DNA of 62,670 nt from Muribaculaceae bacterium (lineage in GTDB: Bacteria > Bacteroidota > Bacteroidia > Bacteroidales > Muribaculaceae), in the NCBI GenBank assembly GCA_009775355.1, contig VSPN01000009.1, positions 1 through 62,670 of the forward strand. Direction: 5' to 3'. Shown here piece after piece: positions 53,305 to 61,907 of this stretch. The translations under genes were made by a program, and so were the position numbers. The notes under the pieces were generated by a model, which saw only the letters and a list, made by a program, of their open reading frames with translations, was not told where the DNA came from and did no database searches. Positions within the stretch are counted from its first letter, which is position 1; each line of letters opens with the position of its first letter.

Positions 53305-54303
53305 TTAGTCTTTGTCTAATTTATATTTCGAAATATCCATTCCAAAGGAAAGATTATACTTCTCGAGCAGGTCGTCAAGCTCGGAGAGCGACTTCTTTCC
53401 AAAGTTTCTGAATTTGAGCAGGTCGTTCTTGTTGAAGACAACAAGTTCGCCGAGAGTCTCGACTTCGGCGCTCTTCAGACAGTTGAGAGCACGGACTGAA
53501 AGGTCGAGATCCACAAGCTTGCTCTTGAGGAGCTGGCGCATGTGGAGCACCTCCTCGTCGAATTCCTCGGGAGTGTCCTCCTGGGGAGTCTCGAGAGTGA
53601 TCTTCTCATCGCTGAACATCATGAAATGCTGGATAAGAATCTTCGCGGCCTCTTTCAGTGCGTCCTTCGGGAGGATCGAACCGTCGGTGGTGACCTCGAT
53701 CAGGAGTTTCTCGTAGTCGGTCTTCTGCTCCACACGATAGTTCTCGACAGCATACTTCACGTTTTTGACGGGAGTATAAATCGAGTCGATGGCTATTGTG
53801 TTGGCACTTGCGCCAGCGAGCATCTCGCGGTTCTCGTCAGCAGGGACCCAAGAGCGGCCCTTGTTGATGGAGTATTCGATCTCGAATCCCTGTGCGGGAT
53901 CGAGATGACAGATCACGAGATCCGGATTGAGAACCTCGAATCCGGAGAGAACCTTGCCTAAGTCACCAGCCGTAAACAGATCGGTGCCCTCCACCTTTAC
54001 CGTAGCAGTCTCGGCGTTGTGGTCCTCGGTCAGCTGCTTGAAGCGGATCTGCTTGAGGTTAAGGATGATGTTGGTCACATCTTCCTTCACACCGGGGATA
54101 GTGTCCAGCTCATGGGCCACACCGCTGATGCGGATGGAATTGATGGCAAAACCGCTGAGCGACGAAAGAAGAATCCGTCGGAGGGCATTGCCGATAGTCT
54201 GGCCGTAACCCGGCTCAAGAGGACGGAACTCGAACTTGCCGTAAGAGTTGTCGGCCTCCAGCATGATGACCTTATCGGGTTTCTGAAATGCTAAAATTGG
54301 CAT
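53305..54303 (-). CDS. rpoA: RNA polymerase alpha subunit
   Basis: 332 residues. The N-terminal dimerisation domain (GNALRRILLSSLSGFAINSIRI, ~1-235) is joined by an acidic linker to the C-terminal DNA-binding domain (LDLSVRALNCLKSAEVETLGELV, ~260-320). Full length. It sits between rpsD and rplQ as in most bacteria. Confidence 0.98.
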   Translation of the reverse strand: MPILAFQKPDKVIMLEADNSYGKFEFRPLEPGYGQTIGNALRRILLSSLSGFAINSIRISGVAHELDTIPGVKEDVTNIILNLKQIRFKQLTEDHNAETATVKVEGTDLFTAGDLGKVLSGFEVLNPDLVICHLDPAQGFEIEYSINKGRSWVPADENREMLAGASANTIAIDSIYTPVKNVKYAVENYRVEQKTDYEKLLIEVTTDGSILPKDALKEAAKILIQHFMMFSDEKITLETPQEDTPEEFDEEVLHMRQLLKSKLVDLDLSVRALNCLKSAEVETLGELVVFNKNDLLKFRNFGKKSLSELDDLLEKYNLSFGMDISKYKLDKD

Positions 54304-54320
54304 GGGTATCTTAGTGTTTA

Positions 54321-54926
54321 TTATTTAGAATAGAGCTCGACGATCAGCTGCTCCTTGATTGTCTCGGGGATGTCCTCACGCTGCGGCATATGAAGATACT
54401 TGCCGCCCATGATAGAGCCGTCCCATTCGATCCAGGGATATTTGCTGTGGTTGAAACCGGCCACGCAATCGGCGATAACCTCAAGCGATTTCGATTTCTC
54501 GCGCACTGTGACTACATCGCCGGGCATAACGCGATACGAAGGGATGTTCACGTTCTTGCCGTTGACATTGATGTGCTTGTGAAGCACGAGCTGGCGCGCT
54601 GCCGGACGGCTGGGAGCGAGACCCAGACGGTACACGACGTTGTCGAGACGGCTCTCGAGGAGCTGGAGAAGCACCTCGCCGGTAATGCCTTTTGTGCGCT
54701 CTGCTTTCTCGAAGAGATTGCGGAACTGACGCTCAAGCACGCCATAAGTATATTTGGCTTTCTGTTTCTCGCGCAACTGAGTGCCATACTCGGAAGTTTT
54801 CTTCCTGCGGTTCTGGCCGTGCTGTCCCGGGGGATAGTTTCTCTTAGCAAAAACCTTGTCCTCGCCGAAAATAGGCTCGCCGAACTTACGCGCGATTTTT
54901 GTTTTTGGTCCTGTGTATCTTGCCAT
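54321..54926 (-). CDS. rpsD: Ribosomal protein uS4
   Basis: 201 residues with the S4 RNA-binding domain (ESRLDNVVYRLGLAPSRPAARQLVLHKHI, ~90-150) and the N-terminal MARYTGPKTKIARKFG-like family start. A primary 30S assembly protein and, in E. coli, the autoregulator of this operon. Here a 148-base spacer with hairpins precedes it, unlike the tight packing elsewhere. Confidence 0.98.
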   Translation of the reverse strand: MARYTGPKTKIARKFGEPIFGEDKVFAKRNYPPGQHGQNRRKKTSEYGTQLREKQKAKYTYGVLERQFRNLFEKAERTKGITGEVLLQLLESRLDNVVYRLGLAPSRPAARQLVLHKHINVNGKNVNIPSYRVMPGDVVTVREKSKSLEVIADCVAGFNHSKYPWIEWDGSIMGGKYLHMPQREDIPETIKEQLIVELYSK

Positions 54927-54941
54927 TTGTATGTTCTTTTT

Positions 54942-55007
54942 TGCTCATCCGCTGAGCATGTCCCTTAGCGCAGCCGCGACCGTCGAGAGAAAGTGCAAGT
55001 GACGGTC
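54942..55007 (-). promoter_or_regulatory. Structured spacer before rpsD (candidate S4 leader)
   Basis: Within the 148-base rpsK-rpsD gap are two hairpins on the transcript: a 7-bp stem (54978-54984 with 55001-55007) and a 6-bp stem (54942-54947 with 54953-54958) placed 16 bases before the rpsD start. The second stem could hide or present the ribosome landing site. No consensus promoter is seen here. Confidence 0.4.
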
Positions 55008-55074
55008 AATTCGCATTCAGGACAACGGGAGGCGGACTTATTCAGAATATTCTGTTTGTTTGAAAAAATTCCGA

Positions 55075-55464
55075 TTAGACTCTTCTTCTCTTGGGAGGAC
55101 GGCAACCGTTGTGCGGAAGCGGAGTCACATCGACGATCTCCGTAACCTCGATGCCGCTCTGGTGAACGAAACGGATTGCAGCCTCACGGCCGTTGCCCGG
55201 TCCTTTCACGTAAGCCTTCACCTTGCGAAGACCGAGGTCGTAAGCGACCTTGGCGCAATCCTGCGCTGCCATCTGGGCTGCGTAGGGAGTGTTTTTCTTC
55301 GAGCCTCTGAAGCCCATCTTGCCTGCTGAAGACCAGGAGATGACCTGCCCCTCCTCATTGGCGAGACACACGATGATGTTGTTGAAAGAGCTATGCACAT
55401 GAAGCTGGCCGCTTGCGCCAACCTTGACATTCCTCTTTTTTGCTGCGACTGTCTTTTTTGCCAT
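55075..55464 (-). CDS. rpsK: Ribosomal protein uS11
   Basis: 129 residues. Family features are VHSSFNNIIVCLANEEGQVISWSSAGKMGFRGSKKNTPYAAQMA (spread over ~20-70) and the C-terminal DVTPLPHNGCRPPKRRRV. It binds 16S RNA on the platform of the 30S subunit. 12 bases after rpsM. Confidence 0.98.
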   Translation of the reverse strand: MAKKTVAAKKRNVKVGASGQLHVHSSFNNIIVCLANEEGQVISWSSAGKMGFRGSKKNTPYAAQMAAQDCAKVAYDLGLRKVKAYVKGPGNGREAAIRFVHQSGIEVTEIVDVTPLPHNGCRPPKRRRV

Positions 55465-55476
55465 ACTTTAATTATG

Positions 55477-55857
55477 TTATTTTGTAGCTTTCTTCTTGTT
55501 GGCGACTGTTTTCTTACGGCCTTTGCGGGTGCGGGCATTGTTCTTTGTGCTCTGTCCACGCAGGGGAAGACCGAGACGGTGACGGATGCCGCGGTAGCAG
55601 CCGATATCCATGAGTCGCTTGATGTTGAGCTGGATCTCTGTGCGGAGGTCACCCTCTACCTTGTATTCGCGCTGGATTACCTCACGCACGGCTGCTGCCT
55701 GCGCGTCGGTCCAGTCTTTCACTTTGATGTCGCGATCCACGCCTGCCTTGTCCAGGATAGACTTGGCTGCGCTGCGACCGATTCCGAAGATATAGGTCAA
55801 CGCGATCTCTCCTCTTTTATTCTGCGGCAAATCTACGCCGACAATTCTTACTGCCAT
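55477..55857 (-). CDS. rpsM: Ribosomal protein uS13
   Basis: 126 residues with the family start MAVRIVGVDLPQNKRGEI and C-terminal RGQSTKNNARTRKGRKK. It contacts the P-site tRNA and the B1 bridges at the head of the 30S subunit. 36 bases after rpmJ. Confidence 0.98.
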   Translation of the reverse strand: MAVRIVGVDLPQNKRGEIALTYIFGIGRSAAKSILDKAGVDRDIKVKDWTDAQAAAVREVIQREYKVEGDLRTEIQLNIKRLMDIGCYRGIRHRLGLPLRGQSTKNNARTRKGRKKTVANKKKATK

Positions 55858-55893
55858 ATTGCTTGTTGGAAATTTTTTGCAAAGGTAATAAAA

Positions 55894-56010
55894 TTATCCT
55901 TGACGTTGTTTAAATTTTGGATTTTTCTTGTTGATTACGTATAATCTACCCTTCCGGCGTACGATCTTGCTGTCGGGAGTGCGTTTTTTGACTGATGCTC
56001 TGACTTTCAT
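55894..56010 (-). CDS. rpmJ: Ribosomal protein bL36
   Basis: 38 residues starting MKVRASVKKRTPDSKIVRRK and ending NPKFKQRQG. This is the Bacteroidota form, without the zinc-binding Cys/His set of the classical protein (a Cys-free type). Its place between infA and rpsM is the conserved one. Confidence 0.95.
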   Translation of the reverse strand: MKVRASVKKRTPDSKIVRRKGRLYVINKKNPKFKQRQG

Positions 56011-56023
56011 ATCGAGTTTTGTT

Positions 56024-56242
56024 TTATTTGTATCTGAATGAAATCCTGCCCTTGCTCAGGTCGTAGGGGCTCATTTCCACCTTTACCTTGTCGCCGGGAA
56101 GAATCTTGATGTAGTGCATTCTCATCTTGCCTGAGATGTGGGCCGTGATTTCATGACCGTTCTCAAGCTCGACTTTGAACATTGCGTTCGAAAGGGCCTC
56201 GAGTATTACTCCGTCCTGTTCGATTGCTGCCTGTTTTGCCAT
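56024..56242 (-). CDS. infA: Translation initiation factor IF-1
   Basis: 72 residues of the OB fold (EALSNAMFKVELENGHEITAHISGK, KVEMSPYDLSKGRISFRYK). It binds the A site of the 30S subunit during initiation. It sits between map and rpmJ, 27 bases after map. Confidence 0.98.
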   Translation of the reverse strand: MAKQAAIEQDGVILEALSNAMFKVELENGHEITAHISGKMRMHYIKILPGDKVKVEMSPYDLSKGRISFRYK

Positions 56243-56269
56243 ATTAACCTGGTTGAATTTTCGTTTGCT

Positions 56270-57061
56270 TTACTTTTGATCTGTATCAGACGCCGCGAGA
56301 GACTCCTCGATATAACTGAACGTGGTGAGAATCTCCGGCTCGTCAGCCGTTATAAGCACTGTGTGCTCGAAGTGAGCCGACTGCTTGCGGTCGCGGGTGC
56401 GGCATTCCCATCCGTTGCGCTCTATCACGATGTTTTTGCTGCCAAGGTTGATCATCGGCTCAATGCAGATGATCATGCCCGGCTTGAGAACGGGTCCGAT
56501 TCCACGACGCCCGTAGTTGGGCACCTCAGGATCCTCGTGCATGCTCTTTCCGATGCCGTGGCCGCACATCTCGCGGACCACGCTGTAGCCCCTTCTCTCT
56601 ACATAGGTCTGCACTGCGTTTGAGACATCACCCACACGCTTGCCGGCCTTAGCTGCCTCGATGCCCTTGTAGAGCGAAGCCTTCGTGTCAGTCAGGAGAG
56701 CCTGCACCTTCGGGTCGATTTCACCGACGGCGAAAGTGTAGCAAGAGTCACCGTTGAATCCGTTGAGCTCGACCACGCAGTCGGTCCCCACAATGTCGCC
56801 CTCGCGGAGAGCGTAGTTCGAAGGGAAACCGTGCACCACAGTCTCGTTGACCTCGATGCAGAGCGTGCCCGGAAAACCGTGATAACCGAGGCAAGCGGGT
56901 TTACCCCCGTTGTCGAGGATAAACTCTCTTGCGATCGTATCGAGTTTCAGAGTCGTGACACCGGGCCTAACCCATTTTGCCACTTCCCCGAGCGTGCGGC
57001 TTACCAGATCGGAAGCCGCGCGCGTCAGTTCTATCTCTTCAGGAGTCTTGATATAAATCAT
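56270..57061 (-). CDS. map: Methionine aminopeptidase, type I
   Basis: 263 residues. The five metal ligands are visible: Asp94 (GTDCVVE), Asp105 (GFNGDSC), His168 (CGHGIG), Glu201 (CIEPM) and Glu232 (HFEHTV). It removes the initiator Met from new proteins. The location after secY, before infA, is the classical one. The last 15 residues are a short extension. Confidence 0.97.
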   Translation of the reverse strand: MIYIKTPEEIELTRAASDLVSRTLGEVAKWVRPGVTTLKLDTIAREFILDNGGKPACLGYHGFPGTLCIEVNETVVHGFPSNYALREGDIVGTDCVVELNGFNGDSCYTFAVGEIDPKVQALLTDTKASLYKGIEAAKAGKRVGDVSNAVQTYVERRGYSVVREMCGHGIGKSMHEDPEVPNYGRRGIGPVLKPGMIICIEPMINLGSKNIVIERNGWECRTRDRKQSAHFEHTVLITADEPEILTTFSYIEESLAASDTDQK

Positions 57062-57086
57062 CTTTCGACAAAAATCTCACCTGTTG

Positions 57087-58424
57087 TTAAAAGGCACTGC
57101 TGCCCGATGAACGTCCTTTGATACGTCCGTGCTTCATCAGACCGTCATACTTGTGCATGATCAGATGACCCTCCACGATGCGGAGTGTGTCGAGGACCAC
57201 GCCTACAAGGATGAGCAGCGAGGTGCCGCCGAAGAAAGAGGCGAAGCTGCGGTTGAGGCCGCACACATGGGCTATAGCCGGCAGGATAGCCACGATGCCG
57301 AGGAAGATAGATCCGGGCAGCGTGATTCTCGACATGATGGAGTCGAGATAATCCACGGTCGGCTTGCCGGGCTTGATGCCGGGTATGAAGCCGTTGTTAC
57401 GCTTCATGTCCTCGGCCATCTGAGCGGGGCGCACCGTGATGGCTGTATAGAAATATGTGAAAGCCACAATCATGATGAAGTAGATCAGATTGTACCAGAA
57501 TCCGTACATATCGGTCAATGCACCGAAGAAACCGGTCTGCTCAGTGCTGAATCCCACGAGAGTCACAGGTATGAACATGATGGCCTGAGCGAAGATGATA
57601 GGCATTACGCCGGCTGCATTCACCTTAAGGGGAATGAACTGGCGCGCACCGCCATACTGCTTGTTGCCCACGACCTTCTTGGCATACTGCACGGGCACGT
57701 TGCGGGTTCCCTGCACGAGAAGCACTGCACCTGCGATGACAGCGAGAAGGATCACGATCTCGACAAGGAAGAGCACGAGGCCACCGCCCTGCGAGTTCAT
57801 GAGACGACCGGTGAATTCCTGTACGAATGCCTCGGGGAGACGCGCAATGATACCGATGAGGATGATGAACGAGATACCGTTGCCGACACCCTTCTGGTCA
57901 ATGCGCTCGCCAAGCCACATAATGAACATGGAGCCTGCCGCGAGGACAATCGTCATAAACAAGATGGTCCAGAAACCTAATTCGACGTGGCCCCCGGCTG
58001 CCTGAACCTGGTATTTGAGATTCATCAGATAAGCCGGACCCTGCAGCACGAGAATAAGCACTGTCAGATAGCGGGTATACTGGTTGAGTTTCATTCTCCC
58101 GCTCTCGCCTTCGCGCTGCATCTTCTGGAATGCAGGGAGCACCATGCCGAGGAGCTGGATCACGATCGAAGCCGTGATGTAAGGCATGATACCGAGTGCG
58201 AAGATCGAGGCCTGGGAGAAAGCACCGCCCGAGAACATATCGAGCAGCTGCATCAACCCGTCGGCAGTGAAATTCTTCAATGCCAGCAGCTCGTCGGGAT
58301 TAATACCCGGCAAGACCACGTAGCACCCGAAGCGATAGATGATCACGAGAAGCAGCGTGATGCCGATGCGTCTGCGGAGATCCTCTACACTCCAGATATT
58401 TTTTATCGTTTTTGTAAATCCCAT
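57087..58424 (-). CDS. secY: Sec translocon channel subunit SecY
   Basis: 445 residues with ten membrane helices. Markers are the plug region (GGAFSQASIFALGIMPYITASIVIQLLGM), the cytoplasmic loop RQFIPLKVNAAGVMPIIFAQ and the C-terminal LRIVEGHLIMHKYDGLM. It forms the protein-export channel in the inner membrane with SecE and SecG. 11 bases after rplO. Confidence 0.98.
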   Translation of the reverse strand: MGFTKTIKNIWSVEDLRRRIGITLLLVIIYRFGCYVVLPGINPDELLALKNFTADGLMQLLDMFSGGAFSQASIFALGIMPYITASIVIQLLGMVLPAFQKMQREGESGRMKLNQYTRYLTVLILVLQGPAYLMNLKYQVQAAGGHVELGFWTILFMTIVLAAGSMFIMWLGERIDQKGVGNGISFIILIGIIARLPEAFVQEFTGRLMNSQGGGLVLFLVEIVILLAVIAGAVLLVQGTRNVPVQYAKKVVGNKQYGGARQFIPLKVNAAGVMPIIFAQAIMFIPVTLVGFSTEQTGFFGALTDMYGFWYNLIYFIMIVAFTYFYTAITVRPAQMAEDMKRNNGFIPGIKPGKPTVDYLDSIMSRITLPGSIFLGIVAILPAIAHVCGLNRSFASFFGGTSLLILVGVVLDTLRIVEGHLIMHKYDGLMKHGRIKGRSSGSSAF

Positions 58425-58435
58425 TGTGTTTCAGA

Positions 58436-58879
58436 TTATTTTTTTACAACAGAACCACCGGCTGCAGTGATAGCAGCCTCGGCAGTCTTCGAGAAGGCGT
58501 TGGCCTCGACCTCAAGAGCGTGGTTGAGCGCACCGTTGCCGAGAATCTTGACCAGAGCGCTCTTCGACACGAGGCCGGCACTGCGGAGATCATCGACAGT
58601 CACCTTTGTAGCGCCGGCGGCCGCGAGAGCCTCGAGCGCGTCAAGGTTAATAGCCTTATACTCGACACGGTTGATGTTCTTGAAGCCGAATTTCGGCACA
58701 CGACGCTGCAGAGGCATCTGACCGCCCTCGAAACCGACTTTGTGCTTGTAGCCCGAGCGCGATTTGGCACCCTTGTGACCGCGGGTCGAAGTGCCGCCAT
58801 AGCCTGAACCTGTGCCACGGCCAATTCTCTTGCATTTCTTGTTGCTGCCGACGGCAGGCTGAATATTATGTAATTCCAT
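58436..58879 (-). CDS. rplO: Ribosomal protein uL15
   Basis: 147 residues. Gly/Arg-rich start (KRIGRGTGSGYGGTSTRGHKGAKSRSG) with family MPLQRRVPKFGFKN and the KVTVDDLRSAGL region. Late 50S assembly protein. It begins 14 bases after the rpmD stop. Confidence 0.98.
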   Translation of the reverse strand: MELHNIQPAVGSNKKCKRIGRGTGSGYGGTSTRGHKGAKSRSGYKHKVGFEGGQMPLQRRVPKFGFKNINRVEYKAINLDALEALAAAGATKVTVDDLRSAGLVSKSALVKILGNGALNHALEVEANAFSKTAEAAITAAGGSVVKK

Positions 58880-58893
58880 TTCTTGAATCTTCT

Positions 58894-59073
58894 TTAGAGT
58901 TTAGTCACTTTAACTAAATGATGAACCCTCTTGACCATGCCCATGATGTCGGGAGTATCCTCCTTGATCACGCTATGGTTCATTTTGCGGATGCCGAGAG
59001 CGTCAAGGGTCAGTTTCTGAACCTTGGGCGCGTTGATACGGCTCTTGATCTGAGTGATTTGAATCTTAGCCAT
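58894..59073 (-). CDS. rpmD: Ribosomal protein uL30
   Basis: 59 residues: starts MAKIQITQIKSRIN and contains TLDALGIRKMNHSV and DIMGMVKRVHHLV, the standard uL30 pattern. It is in the conserved place between rpsE (8-base gap) and rplO. Confidence 0.95.
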   Translation of the reverse strand: MAKIQITQIKSRINAPKVQKLTLDALGIRKMNHSVIKEDTPDIMGMVKRVHHLVKVTKL

Positions 59074-59081
59074 CTCTTTGA

Positions 59082-59600
59082 TTATTTGCCGTTAAACACT
59101 TTTTCCACGCTCACACCGCGGTTCTGGGCAACCTGTGCCGGGCTGCGGAGCTCGTCGAGAGCGGCGATAGTCGCCTTGACGAGGTTGTGGGGGTTGGACG
59201 AGCCTTTCGACTTCGCGAGCACGTCAGTCACTCCGACGCTCTCGAGAACGGCACGCATAGCGCCACCGGCCTTCACACCGGTACCCTCGGAAGCGGGCTT
59301 TAGGAAAATGCGCGAGCCGCCGAATTTGGCTGCCACCTCGTGGGGGATTGTGCCCTTGTGTACCGGCACCTTGATAAGATTCTTCTTTGCAGTCTCCACG
59401 CCCTTAGCGATGGCTGCGGTCACCTCATTGGCCTTGCCGAGACCCCAGCCGATAACTCCGTCGCCGTTGCCGACCACGACAATGGCTGCAAAGCTGAAGG
59501 CGCGACCACCCTTGGTGACCTTGGTCACACGGTTGATGGCCACAAGGCGGTCCTGCAATTCAAGATCATTCGTAGATTTTACCTTATTGTTCTTTGCCAT
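59082..59600 (-). CDS. rpsE: Ribosomal protein uS5
   Basis: 172 residues. The S5 domains are seen in LVAINRVTKVTKGGRAFSF, VGNGDGVIGWGLGKANEV and SEGTGVKAGGAMRAVLESVGV. It helps decoding fidelity in the 30S subunit. 8 bases after rplR. Confidence 0.98.
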   Translation of the reverse strand: MAKNNKVKSTNDLELQDRLVAINRVTKVTKGGRAFSFAAIVVVGNGDGVIGWGLGKANEVTAAIAKGVETAKKNLIKVPVHKGTIPHEVAAKFGGSRIFLKPASEGTGVKAGGAMRAVLESVGVTDVLAKSKGSSNPHNLVKATIAALDELRSPAQVAQNRGVSVEKVFNGK

Positions 59601-59608
59601 GATTCCTT

Positions 59609-59950
59609 TTAAAATTTAAGACCTCCCTTGCGGGCTGCGTCGGCCAGTGATTTAACTCGTCCGTGATAGAGGTAGCCGTTACGGTCGAACACGACCTCGG
59701 CAATGCCTTTCTCAACAGCTTTCTTTGCGATCTCCTCGCCTACCTTTGCTGCGATCTCGACCTTAGTGCCTTCCGAGATACCCTTGGAAGATGCAGCGGC
59801 GAGAGTAGTGCCGCTGAGGTCGTCGATTACCTGCACATAGATCGCCTTGTTAGAGCGGAAAACGCTCATGCGGGGGCGCTCTGCGGTGCCTGAAATTTTA
59901 CCGCGGATGCGGGTTTTGATTTTATTTCTTCTTGCTATCTTGGATACCAT
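59609..59950 (-). CDS. rplR: Ribosomal protein uL18
   Basis: 113 residues with RPRMSVFRSNKAIYVQVIDD, GEEIAKKAVEKGI and FDRNGYLYHGRVKSLADAAR motifs. It carries 5S rRNA into the 50S subunit. 13 bases after rplF. Confidence 0.98.
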   Translation of the reverse strand: MVSKIARRNKIKTRIRGKISGTAERPRMSVFRSNKAIYVQVIDDLSGTTLAAASSKGISEGTKVEIAAKVGEEIAKKAVEKGIAEVVFDRNGYLYHGRVKSLADAARKGGLKF

Positions 59951-59963
59951 AATTCCTTAGTTT

Positions 59964-60518
59964 TTATTTGGCGTTAGCCGACTTTCCTGACTTGCGGCGG
60001 ATGATCTCGCCTACAAACTTGATACCTTTACCCTTGTAAGGCTCGGGCTTGCGGAGCGAACGGATCTTGGCGCATACCTGTCCGAGGAGCTGTTTGTCGC
60101 TGCTCTCGAGGATGATGAGCGGGTTCTTGTTACGCTCTGTCTTGGCTTCTACCTTGATTTCCTTGGGGAGCTTGATGAAGATAGCATGAGAGTAGCCCAA
60201 AGCGAGCTCAAGAATCTGGCCGGAGGCTGTGGCACGGTAGCCGACGCCGACGAGCTCCATCTCCTTCTTGTAACCTTCCGAGACACCGACAACCATGTTG
60301 TGGATAAGCGCGCGGTAGAGACCGTGCATAGCGCGGTGCTGACGCTCGTCGTCGGGACGTGTCACGATGACGTGGCCATCCTCGACCTTAACCTCGATGT
60401 CGGGGTTGATATCCTGTGAGAGTTCTCCTTTGGGACCCTTTACGGTCACTGTATTCTCTTTTACCTGTACGGTTACGCCTGCAGGTATTGCGATCGGTGA
60501 TTTACCTATTCTTGACAT
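59964..60518 (-). CDS. rplF: Ribosomal protein uL6
   Basis: 184 residues, starting MSRIGKSPIAIPAGV, with the two repeated L6 domains and the C-terminal RKPEPYKGKGIKF. The in-frame ATG 27 bases upstream is not used in the family, so 60518 is chosen. It binds near the sarcin-ricin loop. 11 bases after rpsH. Confidence 0.98.
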   Translation of the reverse strand: MSRIGKSPIAIPAGVTVQVKENTVTVKGPKGELSQDINPDIEVKVEDGHVIVTRPDDERQHRAMHGLYRALIHNMVVGVSEGYKKEMELVGVGYRATASGQILELALGYSHAIFIKLPKEIKVEAKTERNKNPLIILESSDKQLLGQVCAKIRSLRKPEPYKGKGIKFVGEIIRRKSGKSANAK

Positions 60519-60529
60519 AATACCTCCTA

Positions 60530-60928
60530 TTAATAAACGTAACACAATACTTCGCCGCCGATCTTGCGCTCTTTGGCTTCCTTGTTGGTCATCACACCCT
60601 GAGAGGTTGAGATGATTGCGATGCCGAGGCCGTTGAGCACGCGGGGCATATCTTTATAACCGGTGTACTGGCGCAGACCCGGACGCGAGATGCGATGCAG
60701 GTTCTTGATTGCGCAAACTTTGTCAGCCGGATCGTACTTCAAGGCAATCTTGATGGTGCCTTTGGGGCCGTCGTTCTCCACGAACTTATAGTTCAGGATG
60801 TAGCCCTGGTCGAAAAGGATCTTTGTGATCTCCCTTTTCATTTTAGACGTCGGAACCTCGACCACGCGGTGGCCGGCCATGATGGCGTTCCTGAGTCTTG
60901 TCAGATAATCTGCTATTGGATCAGTCAT
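60530..60928 (-). CDS. rpsH: Ribosomal protein uS8
   Basis: 132 residues: DPIADYLTRLRNAIMAGH start and GIAIISTSQGVMTNKEAKE end. A primary 16S-binding protein and, in E. coli, translational repressor of the spc operon. A 122-base structured spacer separates it from rpsN. Confidence 0.98.
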   Translation of the reverse strand: MTDPIADYLTRLRNAIMAGHRVVEVPTSKMKREITKILFDQGYILNYKFVENDGPKGTIKIALKYDPADKVCAIKNLHRISRPGLRQYTGYKDMPRVLNGLGIAIISTSQGVMTNKEAKERKIGGEVLCYVY

Positions 60929-60998
60929 TTTTTTGTTGGTTAAATTGATTCAGATATACTGAACAATATTTAAAACTCACTGTATAGTCGTGTAAGTC

Positions 60999-61038
60999 GC
61001 CGTGGCAAGCACGGCAATTCCGGGCCGGAGGCGGCCGG
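60999..61038 (-). promoter_or_regulatory. Structured spacer before rpsH (candidate S8 leader)
   Basis: In the 122-base rpsN-rpsH gap the transcript can form a 6-bp hairpin (60999-61004 with 61010-61015) and a GC-rich hairpin (61020-61038, core 61023-61027 with 61032-61036). No T-run follows either stem and no promoter consensus is found. Confidence 0.4.
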
Positions 61039-61050
61039 TGATCCATAGAA

Positions 61051-61353
61051 TCACCAGCTTGCCTTCTTGACACCCGGAATCAGGCCTGCCGAAGCCATCT
61101 CGCGGAACTGTATACGCGAGATGCCGAACTGGCGCATATAGCCTTTGGGACGGCCCGTGATCTCGCAGCGGTTGTGGAGACGCACGCGCGAGGCGTTCTT
61201 AGGAAGCTTCTGGAGCTTCGTGAGGGCCTCGTAATCGATGTTGCCGTCAGCGTCAGCAAGTGCGGCTTTCTTGAGAGCGGCCTTCTTGGCGGCATACTTT
61301 GCCACCATTCTCTGACGCTTCACCTCGCGGGCTTTCATTGATTCTTTTGCCAT
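61051..61353 (-). CDS. rpsN: Ribosomal protein uS14 (zinc-free type)
   Basis: 100 residues, the longer form without the two CxxC pairs. Markers are KLPKNASRVRLHNRCEITGRPKG, YMRQFGISRIQFREMA and the SW end. It binds 16S RNA in the 30S head. 5 bases after rplE. Confidence 0.98.
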   Translation of the reverse strand: MAKESMKAREVKRQRMVAKYAAKKAALKKAALADADGNIDYEALTKLQKLPKNASRVRLHNRCEITGRPKGYMRQFGISRIQFREMASAGLIPGVKKASW

Positions 61354-61358
61354 ATCTC

Positions 61359-61907
61359 TTAATTTTCGTGTTTAAAGGGTAATCCGAATTTCTTGAGCAA
61401 CGCGAATCCTTCTTCGTCGGTATTTGCCGAAGTCACGAAAGTGATGTTCATACCCTGGAGCTTGGGAACGCTGTCAATGTTGATCTCGGGGAAGATGATC
61501 TGCTCGGTGATGCCGAGAGTGTAGTTGCCACGGCCGTCGAGCTTTGAGTTTATACCCTTGAAGTCGCGGATACGGGGCAGAGCCACGCGCACGAGTCTTT
61601 CGAGGAACTCATACATTTTCTCGCGGCGAAGTGTCACCATCGCTCCGATGGGCATCTTCTTACGCAACTTGAAGTTCGAGATATCCTTGCGCGAAAGAGT
61701 GGGGACAGCTTTCTGGCCAGTGATTGCTGTAAGCTCGTTGAGAGCTGTCTCGATGATCTTCTTGTCCTGAGTGGCAGCTCCGAGACCCTGGTTGATCACG
61801 ATCTTAGTCAGGCGGGGAACCTGCATGGGAGTTGTGTACTTGAACTCTTCAGTGAGCTCGGGAACAATTCTCTCCTTATACTCCTTTGAAAGTGTAGTCT
61901 CTGCCAT
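61359..61907 (-). CDS. rplE: Ribosomal protein uL5
   Basis: 182 residues with MQVPRLTKIVINQGLG, GQKAVPTLSRKDISNFKLR and GRGNYTLGITEQIIFPEI motifs. It binds 5S rRNA and touches tRNA. Its ATG overlaps the rplX stop (TAATG). Confidence 0.98.
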   Translation of the reverse strand: MAETTLSKEYKERIVPELTEEFKYTTPMQVPRLTKIVINQGLGAATQDKKIIETALNELTAITGQKAVPTLSRKDISNFKLRKKMPIGAMVTLRREKMYEFLERLVRVALPRIRDFKGINSKLDGRGNYTLGITEQIIFPEINIDSVPKLQGMNITFVTSANTDEEGFALLKKFGLPFKHEN

